Shown: positions 1 to 8,451, counted from the first letter of the stretch. The stretch: 35,933 nucleotides of DNA from CALGTL01 sp963579135 (GCA_963579135.1 CAUZFB010000023.1:1-35933); one strand, 5' to 3'. Numbers and translations: made by a program. The notes: generated from the letters alone by a model not told the origin.

Positions 1-1
1 T

Positions 2-199
2 ATGGGCCAAGACCACCCGTACATCGAGGACGAACTCATCGCGGAGATGACCGAGCGCACGCCGATCATTGAATTACCCCACTTCGCGAAGGTTTTGCCT
101 CCCGGATGGCGCCCACGAGTCGGGGGGGTGTGGCAGTACTACACGAGAGTCGTCCAGCACGACCCGGCTGCTGCCCCTGAGATGAACCGACCTTCATAA
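2..199 (+). CDS. C-terminal end of an unrecognised protein (cut by window edge)
   Basis: An open frame runs from the left edge to a TAA stop at 197-199 and encodes about 65 residues. The ATG at position 2 may be internal, because there is no room to see a ribosome-binding site, so this is best read as the tail of a longer gene. The tail is hydrophilic with a Pro/Arg-rich stretch (LPPGWRPRVGGVWQYY) and no membrane segment. I do not recognise the family. It lies just upstream of the Rieske oxygenase array on the same strand, but a promoter-like sequence after it suggests the array has its own start of transcription. Confidence 0.5.
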   Translation: MGQDHPYIEDELIAEMTERTPIIELPHFAKVLPPGWRPRVGGVWQYYTRVVQHDPAAAPEMNRPS

Positions 200-225
200 G
201 GCCCTCTGCTCGCTCCGAAAGTCCG

Positions 226-254
226 TTGACGAGTGCAAAGGGACTACCTAACCT
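226..254 (+). promoter_or_regulatory. Putative sigma70-type promoter of RO1
   Basis: TTGACG at 226-231 and TAACCT at 249-254 are separated by 17 bases. The same arrangement, TTGACA then CTACCTAATCT, sits upstream of RO2 (1940-1969). The shared CTACCTAAYCT block just upstream of two paralogous genes supports a promoter or a conserved leader. The -10 box is poor, so confidence is modest. Confidence 0.4.
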
Positions 255-309
255 ATGGAATCTAGGCAGTCTCTCTGCAGGCTAGACCGAACGAGAAGGA
301 ACGAACCGT

Positions 310-1599
310 ATGCTGAACGCGCAAGAGAACGACGCACTTACTCGAGTGGGCAAAGGCACACCGATGGGTGGGTTGATGCGCCGCTACTGGCAGCCCATCG
401 CCGCATCAGGCGAGCTTGATGAACGACCGACCAAGTCCATACGGCTCCTGGGTGAAGACCTCGTGCTCTACAGGGATCGCTCCGGGACGCTAGGACTCAT
501 CGACGCTCTGTGCCCTCACCGACGCGTTGACCTGTCATACGGCATCCCTGAGGAGAATGGCCTGCGCTGCATGTACCACGGTTGGATGTACGATGAGACC
601 GGTCAGTGCATCGAGCAGCCGTTCGAGGAAACCGTCCACCCTGACGGACGCTTCAAAGAAAAGGTCAAGATCAACGCCTACCCTGTACAGGTCTTGGCTG
701 GCTTGGTCTTCGCGTACCTCGGACCGCTACCTGCGCCGTTCCTGCCTCAATGGGAGCCTCTCACGTGGGGTGATGCGGTTCGCGACATCGCGATCTCCCA
801 CCTGCCCTGCAATTGGCTGCAATGTCAGGAGAATTCCGTGGACCCCGTTCACGTTGAGTGGATGCACGTCTATTTCGGGCGTTACTCAGCCGACGGCGGT
901 CATTGGAGTGGCCCGAAGGCGCTCTTGGATCTACCCAGTCACCAGAAGATCGGGTTCGACGAGTTTGAGCATGGCATCATCAAACGGCGTGTTTTCGAGG
1001 GTTATACCGAGGACGACGATGACTGGAAGGAAGGGCATCCGATCTTCTTCCCCAACATATTGATGGTTGGGAGTGAAGTCTCGGTGACCTTTCAATGGCG
1101 AGTGCCGATCGACGACGAGCACACATTGCACATCTCGCAGTACATCTGGCACGCCGCGCCAGGCACAACGGCACCCAAACAGGACGTGGTGCCTTTCCGT
1201 GAGGTTGCACTCAAGGACGAGGACGGACGCTGGATCACTGATCTGGTGTTCAACCAAGACTACATGGCATGGATGACCCAAGGGCCCATCGCGAATCGCA
1301 CGAAAGAGGTCTTGGGTGAGTCCGACCGTGGCGTCATCATGTTCCGCAAACAGCTTCGCCGTGAGCTGAACGTGATTGCGGATGGCGGCGAGCCGATGAA
1401 CGTATTCAGGGATGCCGAGCGTGCAGCGTGCATCATTGCCCCGCTGGAGCACGTCAAATTCGGAATGCGCCGACCGAAGAAGTACATTCCCGGCGAATCC
1501 GGGTTCAGCGCAGATTCCGACAAAATCAACGAAGTGATAGGTACCTGGAATGATTTACCGGAGATGGCCAATGCACCCGGTTCCGGTGAGGGTGAATAA
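310..1599 (+). CDS. Rieske 2Fe-2S ring-hydroxylating oxygenase alpha subunit, phthalate 4,5-dioxygenase type (RO1)
   Basis: This is a 429-residue mononuclear-iron oxygenase alpha subunit. The N-terminal Rieske domain carries C68-P-H70 and C87-M-Y-H90, the four ligands of the 2Fe-2S cluster. The catalytic domain has D178-x2-H181-x4-H186, the bridging Asp and two His ligands of the mononuclear iron. D317 in FNQDYMAW is a likely third iron ligand, by position only. Length and the start MLNAQENDALTRVGKGTPMG match the phthalate 4,5-dioxygenase (Pht3/OphA2) group, single-component oxygenases that take electrons from a separate reductase. An AGAAGGA-like Shine-Dalgarno lies about 9 bases before the ATG. 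It is first of four tandem paralogs and has its own hairpin terminator. The substrate is probably a carboxylated ring compound, but this cannot be read from sequence; related enzymes also act on non-aromatic substrates and O- or N-methyl groups. Confidence 0.93.
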   Translation: MLNAQENDALTRVGKGTPMGGLMRRYWQPIAASGELDERPTKSIRLLGEDLVLYRDRSGTLGLIDALCPHRRVDLSYGIPEENGLRCMYHGWMYDETGQCIEQPFEETVHPDGRFKEKVKINAYPVQVLAGLVFAYLGPLPAPFLPQWEPLTWGDAVRDIAISHLPCNWLQCQENSVDPVHVEWMHVYFGRYSADGGHWSGPKALLDLPSHQKIGFDEFEHGIIKRRVFEGYTEDDDDWKEGHPIFFPNILMVGSEVSVTFQWRVPIDDEHTLHISQYIWHAAPGTTAPKQDVVPFREVALKDEDGRWITDLVFNQDYMAWMTQGPIANRTKEVLGESDRGVIMFRKQLRRELNVIADGGEPMNVFRDAERAACIIAPLEHVKFGMRRPKKYIPGESGFSADSDKINEVIGTWNDLPEMANAPGSGEGE

Positions 1600-1623
1600 A
1601 CCTTCTTCTAATAGGTCCAAACG

Positions 1624-1652
1624 AACGGGGCTCCTTGAGGAGCCCCGTTTGC
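1624..1652 (+). terminator. Rho-independent terminator after RO1
   Basis: A perfect 11-bp inverted repeat, AACGGGGCTCC (1624-1634) and GGAGCCCCGTT (1639-1649), encloses a TTGA loop and is followed by a short T stretch. It begins 24 bases after the RO1 stop codon. Confidence 0.85.
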
Positions 1653-1670
1653 TGTCTCCGAGATATTCGT

Positions 1671-1919
1671 GGAAAAGCCGAACCCCGTCCACGTGGCCTT
1701 CACTCCGCGCTCCCAGGATGGCCTCGACGTCCCCTAGGAGAAGGTTCCATCAAGATAACTACCTCGCAAAGGGTGCCTAAAGATGATGAAGATGGCACTC
1801 TGTACCGACTACGCAGATCTGCAGGACGCGAGCCCGTTGCCGTTGCGGATGACATCCGCAGCGTGTTGGAGTCGTGGGCAAGTGTCACGCATGAAACCCT
1901 TGAGGTAGCCAATCGCTGA
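1671..1919 (+). pseudogene. Decayed remnant of a Rieske oxygenase 3' half
   Basis: The 400-base gap between RO1 and RO2 has no intact gene but holds three scraps resembling successive parts of the neighbouring oxygenases, in the right order. At 1681-1701 a frame reads NPVHVAF, like the iron motif DPVHVEW, and the bases around it align with GAGAATTCCGTGGACCCC in RO1. At 1770-1796 another frame reads RVPKDDEDG, like RQVPLKDDDG of RO2. At about 1849-1884 the latter frame reads DIRSVLESW, like the C-terminal DIEKVLATW of RO2, and stops at 1917-1919. No Rieske domain remains. I read this as a frameshifted, internally deleted array member. The matches were made by eye and are short. Confidence 0.42.
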
Positions 1920-1939
1920 GCCCGCGTGACCTCTATCCG

Positions 1940-1969
1940 TTGACACGACGTATGACGGCTACCTAATCT
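1940..1969 (+). promoter_or_regulatory. Putative promoter of the RO2-RO3 unit
   Basis: A consensus -35 TTGACA (1940-1945) is followed after 18 bases by TAATCT (1964-1969), inside a CTACCTAATCTAGGC stretch shared with the region before RO1. It starts 58 bases before the RO2 ATG, after the RO1 terminator and the gene remnant. Confidence 0.45.
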
Positions 1970-2002
1970 AGGCGCTATACGTGGCTAACAGTGGAGGTCT
2001 CC

Positions 2003-3253
2003 ATGCTCAGCGTCGCAGAGAACGATCGACTATCCCGGGTTGGCAAAGGAACGCCTATGGGCGAACTGATGCGCCGGTACTGGCATCCCATTGGTGCATC
2101 TGCCGAGCTACTGGAGCGCCCGACCAAATCAGTACGCCTTCTGGGTGAAGATTTGGTTCTCTACAAAGACCGTTCAGGGATGCTGGGATTAATCGAGGCC
2201 ATTTGCCCGCACCGGCGCGTAGACCTGTCGTACGGCATACCGGAAGAGCATGGGTTGCGCTGTATGTACCACGGCTGGATGTTCGACGAGACCGGCCAAT
2301 GCATCGAGCAGCCATTTGAGGAGACCGTTCACCCGGACGGTCGTTTCAAGGAGAAGGTCAAGATCGCCGGCTATCCCGTCGCAGAGTTGGCGGGGCTCGT
2401 CTTCGCGTACCTTGGCCCCCTCCCCGCACCGGAGCTGCCGCAGTGGGAGCAGTTGCTATGGGACAACGCTGTGCGTGACATCGCAATCACTGACCTTCCG
2501 TGCAACTGGCTTCAGTGCCAGGAGAACTCCATGGATCCGGTTCACGTCGAGTGGGTGCATGCCTATATGGGGCAGTATTTGAGCACCGATCGGAACGCGC
2601 TCGCTGGCGGCGGATCGCTTCGTCCCCATCAACGAATAGGCTTTGACGAATTTGAGTTCGGCATTATCAAACGCCGCGTACTGCTCGGTGGCGATGAGAC
2701 TGACGACGAATGGGCCGTTGGGCACCCAGTACTATTCCCTAACATTCTCTTGGTTGGCAACGAAGCCCGCGCGACCTTCCAGTTCCGCGTGCCAGTAGAC
2801 GACTACAACACGCGTCACATCTCCATCTACTCGTTCCGCGCAGCACCCGGAGCGCCCGTGCCAGCACAGCCTATGATTCCGTATCGTCAAGTGCCGCTCA
2901 AGGACGATGACGGGTACTTCATCCTCGACTGGACGTTCAATCAGGACTACATGGCTTGGGTCACGCAGGGGCCGCTCGCTAAGCGCGACAAAGAGGTTCT
3001 CGGTGAGTCAGACAAGGGCATAATCATGTTCCGAAAGCAACTCAAGCGAAATCTTCAAATCATGGAAGACGGCGGCGAGCCGATGAACGTTTTCCACACC
3101 AGGGAGACGCTTCGAGCTCCCGTAGAGAAGGTAAAATTCGGCCTTCGTGCCGCCACACGGTACGTGCCTCCTGAAGCCGGTGACAGCAAGGCTGTCCCAG
3201 ACATTGAGAAGGTATTGGCCACTTGGGTTGGATATGCGAACACGTCCGAGTAG
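2003..3253 (+). CDS. Rieske oxygenase alpha subunit, phthalate 4,5-dioxygenase type (RO2)
   Basis: The product is 416 residues. The start was placed at ATG 2003 rather than GTG 1991, because GGAGGT (1993-1998) is the ribosome-binding site and MLSVAENDRLSRVGKGTPMG aligns with the paralogs. Rieske ligands are C68, H70, C87 and H90; iron-site residues are D178, H181 and H186, numbered exactly as in RO1. The Rieske domain is nearly identical to RO1 (residues 85-121 differ only at position 94), while the segment after H186 (HAYMGQYLSTDRNALAGGG) is entirely different. That pattern suggests a changed substrate pocket on a conserved electron-transfer domain. It is followed 41 bases later by RO3 and is probably co-transcribed with it. 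It catalyses O2-dependent hydroxylation using an external reductase. Confidence 0.93.
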   Translation: MLSVAENDRLSRVGKGTPMGELMRRYWHPIGASAELLERPTKSVRLLGEDLVLYKDRSGMLGLIEAICPHRRVDLSYGIPEEHGLRCMYHGWMFDETGQCIEQPFEETVHPDGRFKEKVKIAGYPVAELAGLVFAYLGPLPAPELPQWEQLLWDNAVRDIAITDLPCNWLQCQENSMDPVHVEWVHAYMGQYLSTDRNALAGGGSLRPHQRIGFDEFEFGIIKRRVLLGGDETDDEWAVGHPVLFPNILLVGNEARATFQFRVPVDDYNTRHISIYSFRAAPGAPVPAQPMIPYRQVPLKDDDGYFILDWTFNQDYMAWVTQGPLAKRDKEVLGESDKGIIMFRKQLKRNLQIMEDGGEPMNVFHTRETLRAPVEKVKFGLRAATRYVPPEAGDSKAVPDIEKVLATWVGYANTSE

Positions 3254-3294
3254 AACAACACACCAACAGGCCCATGGGGCTTTGCGGAGGATTG

Positions 3295-4572
3295 ATGCTC
3301 AGCACTCAAGACAATGACACCATAGCAAGGGTGGGTAAGGGAACGCCAGTTGGCGAGCTTATGCGCCGGTACTGGCATCCTATTTCTGCAACCGCCGAGC
3401 TAGACGGCAGACCAACGAAGAAGGTTCGTTTACTAGGCGAAGACTTGGTTCTCTACAGGAATCGCTCGGGAACGTACGGGTTAATCGACGCTCTGTGCCC
3501 CCACCGCCGAGTGGATCTTTCGTATGGCATCCCCGAGGAGAGTGGCCTTCGCTGCATGTACCACGGCTGGATGTTCGACGAGACGGGCCAGTGCATCGAG
3601 CAGCCGTTCGAGGAGACCGTTCATCCTGACGGTCGTTTCAAAGAGAAGGTCAAGATCGCGGGCTACCCTGTCCAGGAGTTGGGCGGACTGTTGTTCGCTT
3701 ACATGGGGCCGCAGCCAGCGCCGCTGCTTCCGCGTTGGGAGCAACTCACGTGGGCTAACGCGGTTCGGGAGATTTGCATTTCCGAACTACCCTGCAACTG
3801 GCTCCAGTGCCAGGAGAATTCGCTAGACCCACTGCACAACGAGTGGTTGCACGCCTATCACACCAATGTGGTTCGCCACGGAAAGCACGAGCTTCCGGTA
3901 CAGCGAGGCATCACGTTGAAGATAGGTTTCGACCTATTCGAGCATGGAATCATCAAGCGCCGAGTCGAAGAAGGCTACACGGAAGACGACGATGACTGGA
4001 AAGAGGGTCACCCCATTCTGTTCCCGCACATTCTGCTTGTGGGTGACGAGGTCAAGTCAACGCTCCAGTTCCGTGTACCCGTAGACGACTACAACACCTA
4101 CCACGTCTCCTATTACGTGTGGGGAGCAGCCCCCGGTTCAGTGGCCCCCGCGCAGCCAGTGGTCCCCTACCGCTACGTGCCGTTGAAGGACGAGAACGGG
4201 CGCTACATCGTCGACATTCTATTCAACCAGGACTACATGGCTTGGGTGACTCAGGGGCCGCTGGCTCGCCGCGACCTCGAAAAGCTCGGAGAGTCCGACA
4301 AGGGCATCATCATGTACCGCAAGCTGCTCAAAGAGCAGGCAGAGATCGTTGCGGACGGTGGTGACCCGATGAACACATTCCGTGACCCGGCTACCAATCA
4401 GGCGGTCGAGCTCCCCTTAGAGCACGTCAAGTTCCTGAGCCGAGGCCGCAGTGGGTACAACCTCGTCGAGGCTGGCGACCCGCTAGATGTAAATCTCATC
4501 GAGGAAACCATGGCCACCTGGGACGGGCAGCGCAGTGAACGGGCGACCGCAGGCGCCGCTCCGGGCGCCTAA
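3295..4572 (+). CDS. Rieske oxygenase alpha subunit, phthalate 4,5-dioxygenase type (RO3)
   Basis: The product is 425 residues. An in-frame upstream start at 3223 would overlap RO2; ATG 3295 has GGAGG at 3286-3290 and gives the family N-terminus MLSTQDNDTIARVGKGTPVG. Rieske ligands are C68, H70, C87 and H90. The iron motif is D178-P-L-H181-N-E-W-L-H186. Immediately after it the sequence (HAYHTNVVRHGKHELPVQRG) departs from RO1 and RO2, whereas KEGHPILFPHILLVGDEV and the FNQDYMAWVTQGPLA block are shared. No transcription stop is visible between RO2 and RO3. Substrate unknown; the class suggests aromatic or cyclic acids. Confidence is high for family and low for substrate. Confidence 0.93.
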   Translation: MLSTQDNDTIARVGKGTPVGELMRRYWHPISATAELDGRPTKKVRLLGEDLVLYRNRSGTYGLIDALCPHRRVDLSYGIPEESGLRCMYHGWMFDETGQCIEQPFEETVHPDGRFKEKVKIAGYPVQELGGLLFAYMGPQPAPLLPRWEQLTWANAVREICISELPCNWLQCQENSLDPLHNEWLHAYHTNVVRHGKHELPVQRGITLKIGFDLFEHGIIKRRVEEGYTEDDDDWKEGHPILFPHILLVGDEVKSTLQFRVPVDDYNTYHVSYYVWGAAPGSVAPAQPVVPYRYVPLKDENGRYIVDILFNQDYMAWVTQGPLARRDLEKLGESDKGIIMYRKLLKEQAEIVADGGDPMNTFRDPATNQAVELPLEHVKFLSRGRSGYNLVEAGDPLDVNLIEETMATWDGQRSERATAGAAPGA

Positions 4573-4646
4573 AGACCCGCGGCGTTCATCGAGCCCCCGC
4601 CATTGCGAGGCTCCTCCGATAGTGGCGCCGCGACCTCGCCTCGTCC

Positions 4647-4652
4647 TATTAT
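4647..4652 (+). promoter_or_regulatory. Possible -10 element upstream of RO4
   Basis: TATTAT at 4647-4652 lies in the 163-base gap between RO3 and RO4. No convincing -35 box is visible at the proper distance, so RO4 may instead be read through from RO3. The gap holds no recognisable gene. Confidence 0.2.
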
Positions 4653-4735
4653 GTGCCGCACAACAACGGCGGTGGGGACTCGAAGCCCGTCACACGTCAA
4701 CATTTACTGTTCGATGGCGTTCAAGGAGATAACTG

Positions 4736-6019
4736 ATGCTGACGCAAGAAGCTAATGACCGATATTCCCGGGTTGGGCCAGGCACACCGACGGGCGAGCT
4801 CATGAGGCGCTACTGGCACCCCATCGCGGCGGTTTCCCAGATGAACGACAAGTGGACAAAGAAGGTCCGCCTGCTGGGTGAGGACTTGATCCTGTACAAG
4901 GACCGCTCGGGGACGTTCGGTCTCATGGAGCCCCACTGCGCTCACCGCCGTATGAACATGATTTACGGCATCCCCGAAGAAAACGGCCTCCGATGCCCCT
5001 ATCATGGCTGGCTCTACGACGAGACCGGTCAATGCATCGAGCAGCCCTACGAGGAGACCGAGGACCCCGACGCACGCTTCAAGGACAAGATTCAGATGAA
5101 AGCGTACCCGGTCGAGGCCAAAGCAGGCCTGCTCTTCGCCTACATGGGACCGCAGCCCGCGCCGCTGGTTCCCGCGTGGGATGTCTACGCAGCAGACGGT
5201 GTCCTGCGCGACATCGGTTACGCAGAGCTGCCGTGCAACTGGCTCCAGTGCCAGGAGAACTCGCTGGATCCCGTCCACCTCGAGTGGCTTCACGTCGCTT
5301 GGGCCAACTACATCCGCGAGCAGAATGACGAGCTCGACGAACTGAAGAAGGTTCGCGCGCACAAGGTCATCCACTTCGACAACTTCGAGTACGGCGTGAT
5401 CAAGCGCCGTATCTGGGAGGGTGGATCGGAGGAGGACACCGAGTGGAAGGATGGGCATCCCATCGTATTCCCGAACATGCTTCGGCAGGGTGGCGATGGC
5501 TTCAACTTGATCAACCCTACCCGCCAGGGCAATTTCCTGATGGGTCCCGCATTCCAAGTACGCGTGCCCATCGATGACTACACGACTGGCCACTGGTGGG
5601 TGGCTTGCTATCCGATGATCGCGGGTGACACTCCGCAGGCACCGGAAGACATCCCCTACTTCAATCCGCCCGTGCCCATGCTCGACGAGAACGACCAGCC
5701 GGTCTTCCCGATCCTCCGCAGTAACTCCGGCCAGGATGTTGCAGCCTGGATCACTCAGGGCCCGATCGCGGACCGTAGCGGCGAGCACCTTGGTCGCTCC
5801 GACAAAGGCATCATTCAGTTCCGGCAGATGCTGGAGGACAACATCCGACTCGTCGAAGAAGGCAAAGACCCGATCTGCACGTTCCGCGACCCCGAGCAGA
5901 ATCAATACATACCCTTCATGACCGAGCAGGCACAGTACGCGGCGACGTCCATCAGGCAGGGCGCGGCAACCATGTACAGCCCCATTCTCAACGCGCGAGC
6001 AGCAGCCGGGACGCTCTAG
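4736..6019 (+). CDS. Rieske oxygenase alpha subunit, divergent member of the tandem array (RO4)
   Basis: The product is 427 residues, starting at ATG 4736 behind AAGGAG (4723-4728). The Rieske motif is C68-A-H70 and C87-P-Y-H90; the iron motif is D178-P-V-H181-L-E-W-L-H186. It differs more from RO1-RO3: HCAHRRMNMIYGIPEENG replaces CPHRRVDLSYGIPEE, and a longer mid-region (QGGDGFNLINPTRQGNF, about residues 252-268) inserts before the beta strand that carries AFQVRVPIDDY. The C-terminal ligand region reads NSGQDVAAWITQGPIADRSGEHLG, closer to classical phthalate dioxygenases. It is the last gene before a strong hairpin, and the next gene is a Gfo/Idh/MocA dehydrogenase, an order repeated at RO6. 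Probably an oxygenase for a different ring acid. Confidence 0.92.
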   Translation: MLTQEANDRYSRVGPGTPTGELMRRYWHPIAAVSQMNDKWTKKVRLLGEDLILYKDRSGTFGLMEPHCAHRRMNMIYGIPEENGLRCPYHGWLYDETGQCIEQPYEETEDPDARFKDKIQMKAYPVEAKAGLLFAYMGPQPAPLVPAWDVYAADGVLRDIGYAELPCNWLQCQENSLDPVHLEWLHVAWANYIREQNDELDELKKVRAHKVIHFDNFEYGVIKRRIWEGGSEEDTEWKDGHPIVFPNMLRQGGDGFNLINPTRQGNFLMGPAFQVRVPIDDYTTGHWWVACYPMIAGDTPQAPEDIPYFNPPVPMLDENDQPVFPILRSNSGQDVAAWITQGPIADRSGEHLGRSDKGIIQFRQMLEDNIRLVEEGKDPICTFRDPEQNQYIPFMTEQAQYAATSIRQGAATMYSPILNARAAAGTL

Positions 6020-6048
6020 CCAGCGCTCGCTCCAAGGCTACCAACGAA

Positions 6049-6077
6049 CGGCCCCGCCATATGGCGGGGCCGTTTTC
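6049..6077 (+). terminator. Rho-independent terminator after RO4
   Basis: A perfect 12-bp palindrome, CGGCCCCGCCAT (6049-6060) and ATGGCGGGGCCG (6061-6072), is followed by TTTTC. It begins 29 bases after the RO4 stop, marking the end of the oxygenase array transcript. Confidence 0.87.
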
Positions 6078-6133
6078 GCATAACGACGTATCTCCGTGTA
6101 TCATCGGCCCCGCTGCCGCAGGAGGCATTCCCA

Positions 6134-7327
6134 GTGACCACATCCACCGTCATCAAGCTCGGCATCGCCGGACTCGGTGGTGCCGCGCGCCAGATGATTC
6201 CCGCCGCTCTCAAGCACCCTGGTGTCGAGATAGTAGCGGCCGCAGACGTCGACGCCGACGCTCTAGCAGCGTTCGTTAGGGATCAAGGCGTTACGCCTTA
6301 CACCAGCATGGGCGACATGTGCCAGCGAGACGACATCGACGCCATCTACATCGCCACGCCCAATCAATTCCACCTCGAACACGCCATGACCGCATTCGCG
6401 CGAGGCAAGCACCTGCTCCTCGAGAAACCTATGGCCATGACCATCGAGGAGTCTGATCAGATTATCGCGGAAGCTGAGCGCAGGGGTTTGGTCGTCGTTG
6501 TCTGCTCGCCGCATTCTTTCGCGCCTCCCACGCGTGCCATTCTCGACATGATTAACCGCGGTGAACTCGGCCAGCTGCGGATGATCAACACGTGGTACTA
6601 CGGCGATTGGCTGTACCGCCCACGCACTGGTGAAGAGCTCAGCACCGACCCAAAGTTCGGTGGAGGAGTCGTCTTCCGCCAGGGGCCACATATGTTCGAC
6701 ATGATTCGCACGGTCGCGGGCGGGATGGGAATGAGTCTCACGGCAACCGTGGGAGCGTGGGACGGAGGGCGACCCGTCCCAGGCAGCTACTCCGCGTTCA
6801 TCAACTTCGAGAATGGCGTGTCCGCCACCGCCGTCTACTCCGGCTACGACCGGTTCCACACCGGGGAAATCACCTATGGCCACTCTCAGGCGCGCGACAA
6901 CCGACGTTACGCAAAAGCACGCCGCGAACTCGCGTCTGCGGCGGGTGACGAGCTTGCGCTGAAGCGCGCGGGCCGCTACGGTGGCACCGCGCCGATAGCC
7001 GTCTTCCGTGAAGAGGCTCCCCAGTCCTTTTCATGGATATCAGACCTCCTTTTCGTTGTGACGGGCGACAAAGCCGAAGTACGTATCACTCCCAACGGCG
7101 TCATCTATTATGGCGAAGACGAAGTCCGGGAAATCCAGCTAGACACTGAAGAAACCGGACGAGACGGGTTAGTGCGGCAGCTCTACGACGCGATCGTCAA
7201 TGGCGTTCGACCAACCCACGACGGCAGATGGGCCAAAGCAACCCTAGAGGTTTGCCTTTCGGTTATGGAGTCATCGCGACAGAGAAAAGAGCTACCGCTA
7301 TCTCATCAGCGTTCGTTACACATCTAG
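6134..7327 (+). CDS. Gfo/Idh/MocA family NAD(P)-dependent dehydrogenase, dihydrodiol-dehydrogenase-like
   Basis: The product is 397 residues. The start is GTG 6134, with AGGAGG (6120-6125) eight bases upstream. The N-terminal Rossmann fold shows GIAGLGGAA (residues 10-18) and the acidic end of beta-2 (AADVD, 36-40), which suggests NAD preference. The EKP motif (97-99) supplies the family's conserved lysine. The C-terminal alpha/beta substrate domain follows from about residue 130. Family members oxidise sugars, inositols or cis-dihydrodiols; phthalate dihydrodiol dehydrogenase (Pht4) is a member that acts right after a phthalate dioxygenase. The position after four such oxygenases makes dihydrodiol oxidation the best inference. 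It is the first gene of an operon with the bicupin (26-base gap) and the EutA homolog. A sugar-type role cannot be excluded. Confidence 0.85.
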   Translation: MTTSTVIKLGIAGLGGAARQMIPAALKHPGVEIVAAADVDADALAAFVRDQGVTPYTSMGDMCQRDDIDAIYIATPNQFHLEHAMTAFARGKHLLLEKPMAMTIEESDQIIAEAERRGLVVVVCSPHSFAPPTRAILDMINRGELGQLRMINTWYYGDWLYRPRTGEELSTDPKFGGGVVFRQGPHMFDMIRTVAGGMGMSLTATVGAWDGGRPVPGSYSAFINFENGVSATAVYSGYDRFHTGEITYGHSQARDNRRYAKARRELASAAGDELALKRAGRYGGTAPIAVFREEAPQSFSWISDLLFVVTGDKAEVRITPNGVIYYGEDEVREIQLDTEETGRDGLVRQLYDAIVNGVRPTHDGRWAKATLEVCLSVMESSRQRKELPLSHQRSLHI

Positions 7328-7353
7328 CAGGCTGCGGGCCATAGGAAACGAAG

Positions 7354-8451
7354 ATGCCTTTCACATACGATTCCTGGATGGAAGACCAAGGGATCCCGGT
7401 ACATCGGGGTTACTACATCGAGGACCTGCGCACCGTAGAGCTGGCACCCTGGAGCGCTCGCAACATCAATGCAGCGTTCATGCAGCTCCACGGCATGCAG
7501 GGCGTCGTCGAAGCGCGCATCGAAGAGATCCCCGCAGGTGCGACACTCGATCCGCTGAAGATGGCGGTCGATGAGCTGGTCTACGTTCTCAACGGCCGCG
7601 GCGTAGCCAGCGTTTGGTCGGACGATGCATCCCCTAAAAAGACGTTTGAGTGGTCAACGCGTAGCCTGTTCCTCATTCCGCGCAACAACTACTGCCAACT
7701 CGGCAACATGGACGGCAACAATCCCGTTCGACTCCTGCACTACAACTTCCTGCCGATTGCCATGTCAGCTGTGCCCGAGCCTGATTTCTTTTTCAATAAT
7801 CCATATGTCAATTCCACCGTCCTCCAAGCGAATGGTGGAGAGTTCTACTCCGAAGCCGCCGCCGAGATCATCGCGGGCGAAGGACGATTTGCCGAAAGCG
7901 GAAGGCAAATATGGAAGGGCAATTTCTTCCCGGACATGCAGGCGTGGGATAAGCTCGTCCCTTTCTGGGGACGAGGCGCGGGGGGGCACGTCGTCTTCAT
8001 CCAGACTCCAGGTTCTGAGATGCGTGCCCACATGTCGGTATTTCCTGAGCGCTCCTACAAGAAGGGCCATCGCCACGGACCAGGACGAGTCATCGTCATC
8101 CCTGGTGGTGTGGGGTACTCAGTCCTATGGCCCGATGAGAACTCCGAAAAGATTGTGATACCGTGGCAGGAGGCCAGTTGTTTCGTACCGCCGAACCGCT
8201 GGTTTCATCAACATTTCAACCTGGGTACCAGTTCGGCCCGATACTTGGCGTTACACCCACCCGAGCAATTCGCCGGGCGGGCAGAAAAAGTCGAGGACCG
8301 CGCCAACGACCAGATCGAGTACCCCGCTGAAGATCCGTGGGTTCGTGAATATTTCGAGACTGAACTCGACAAGCGCGGCATGACATCAGCCATCCCCGCC
8401 GAGGCCTACAAGAATCTCGATTTCGAATGGGACTACGCCAAAGGCGATTAG
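7354..8451 (+). CDS. Bicupin protein, EutA-linked (copy 1)
   Basis: The product is 365 residues with two cupin barrels. The C-terminal barrel keeps a metal site: KKGHRHGPG gives H239 and H241, and RWFHQHFN gives H285, H287 and N289. The usual motif-1 Glu is replaced within GPGRVIVIPGG. The N-terminal barrel has DELVYVLNGRG (73-83) but no HxH (LDPLKMAVDE instead) and a Cys (C114) where copy 2 has His, so it is probably metal-free. Bicupins of this size include gentisate and related ring-cleaving dioxygenases, but those bind iron in the N-terminal barrel, so this is not a canonical gentisate dioxygenase. Such proteins are sometimes named ethanolamine ammonia-lyase-activating, apparently from proximity to eutA. 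It is followed 36 bases later by eutA copy 1. The role is unknown; a metal-dependent dioxygenase, isomerase or partner of the EutA-like protein are all possible. Confidence 0.8.
   Translation: MPFTYDSWMEDQGIPVHRGYYIEDLRTVELAPWSARNINAAFMQLHGMQGVVEARIEEIPAGATLDPLKMAVDELVYVLNGRGVASVWSDDASPKKTFEWSTRSLFLIPRNNYCQLGNMDGNNPVRLLHYNFLPIAMSAVPEPDFFFNNPYVNSTVLQANGGEFYSEAAAEIIAGEGRFAESGRQIWKGNFFPDMQAWDKLVPFWGRGAGGHVVFIQTPGSEMRAHMSVFPERSYKKGHRHGPGRVIVIPGGVGYSVLWPDENSEKIVIPWQEASCFVPPNRWFHQHFNLGTSSARYLALHPPEQFAGRAEKVEDRANDQIEYPAEDPWVREYFETELDKRGMTSAIPAEAYKNLDFEWDYAKGD

Noticed and set aside
4721..5905. Long minus-strand open frame of 394 codons opposite RO4
   Set aside because: It mirrors a well-conserved Rieske gene, has no family features and arises from GC-rich codon bias on the other strand.
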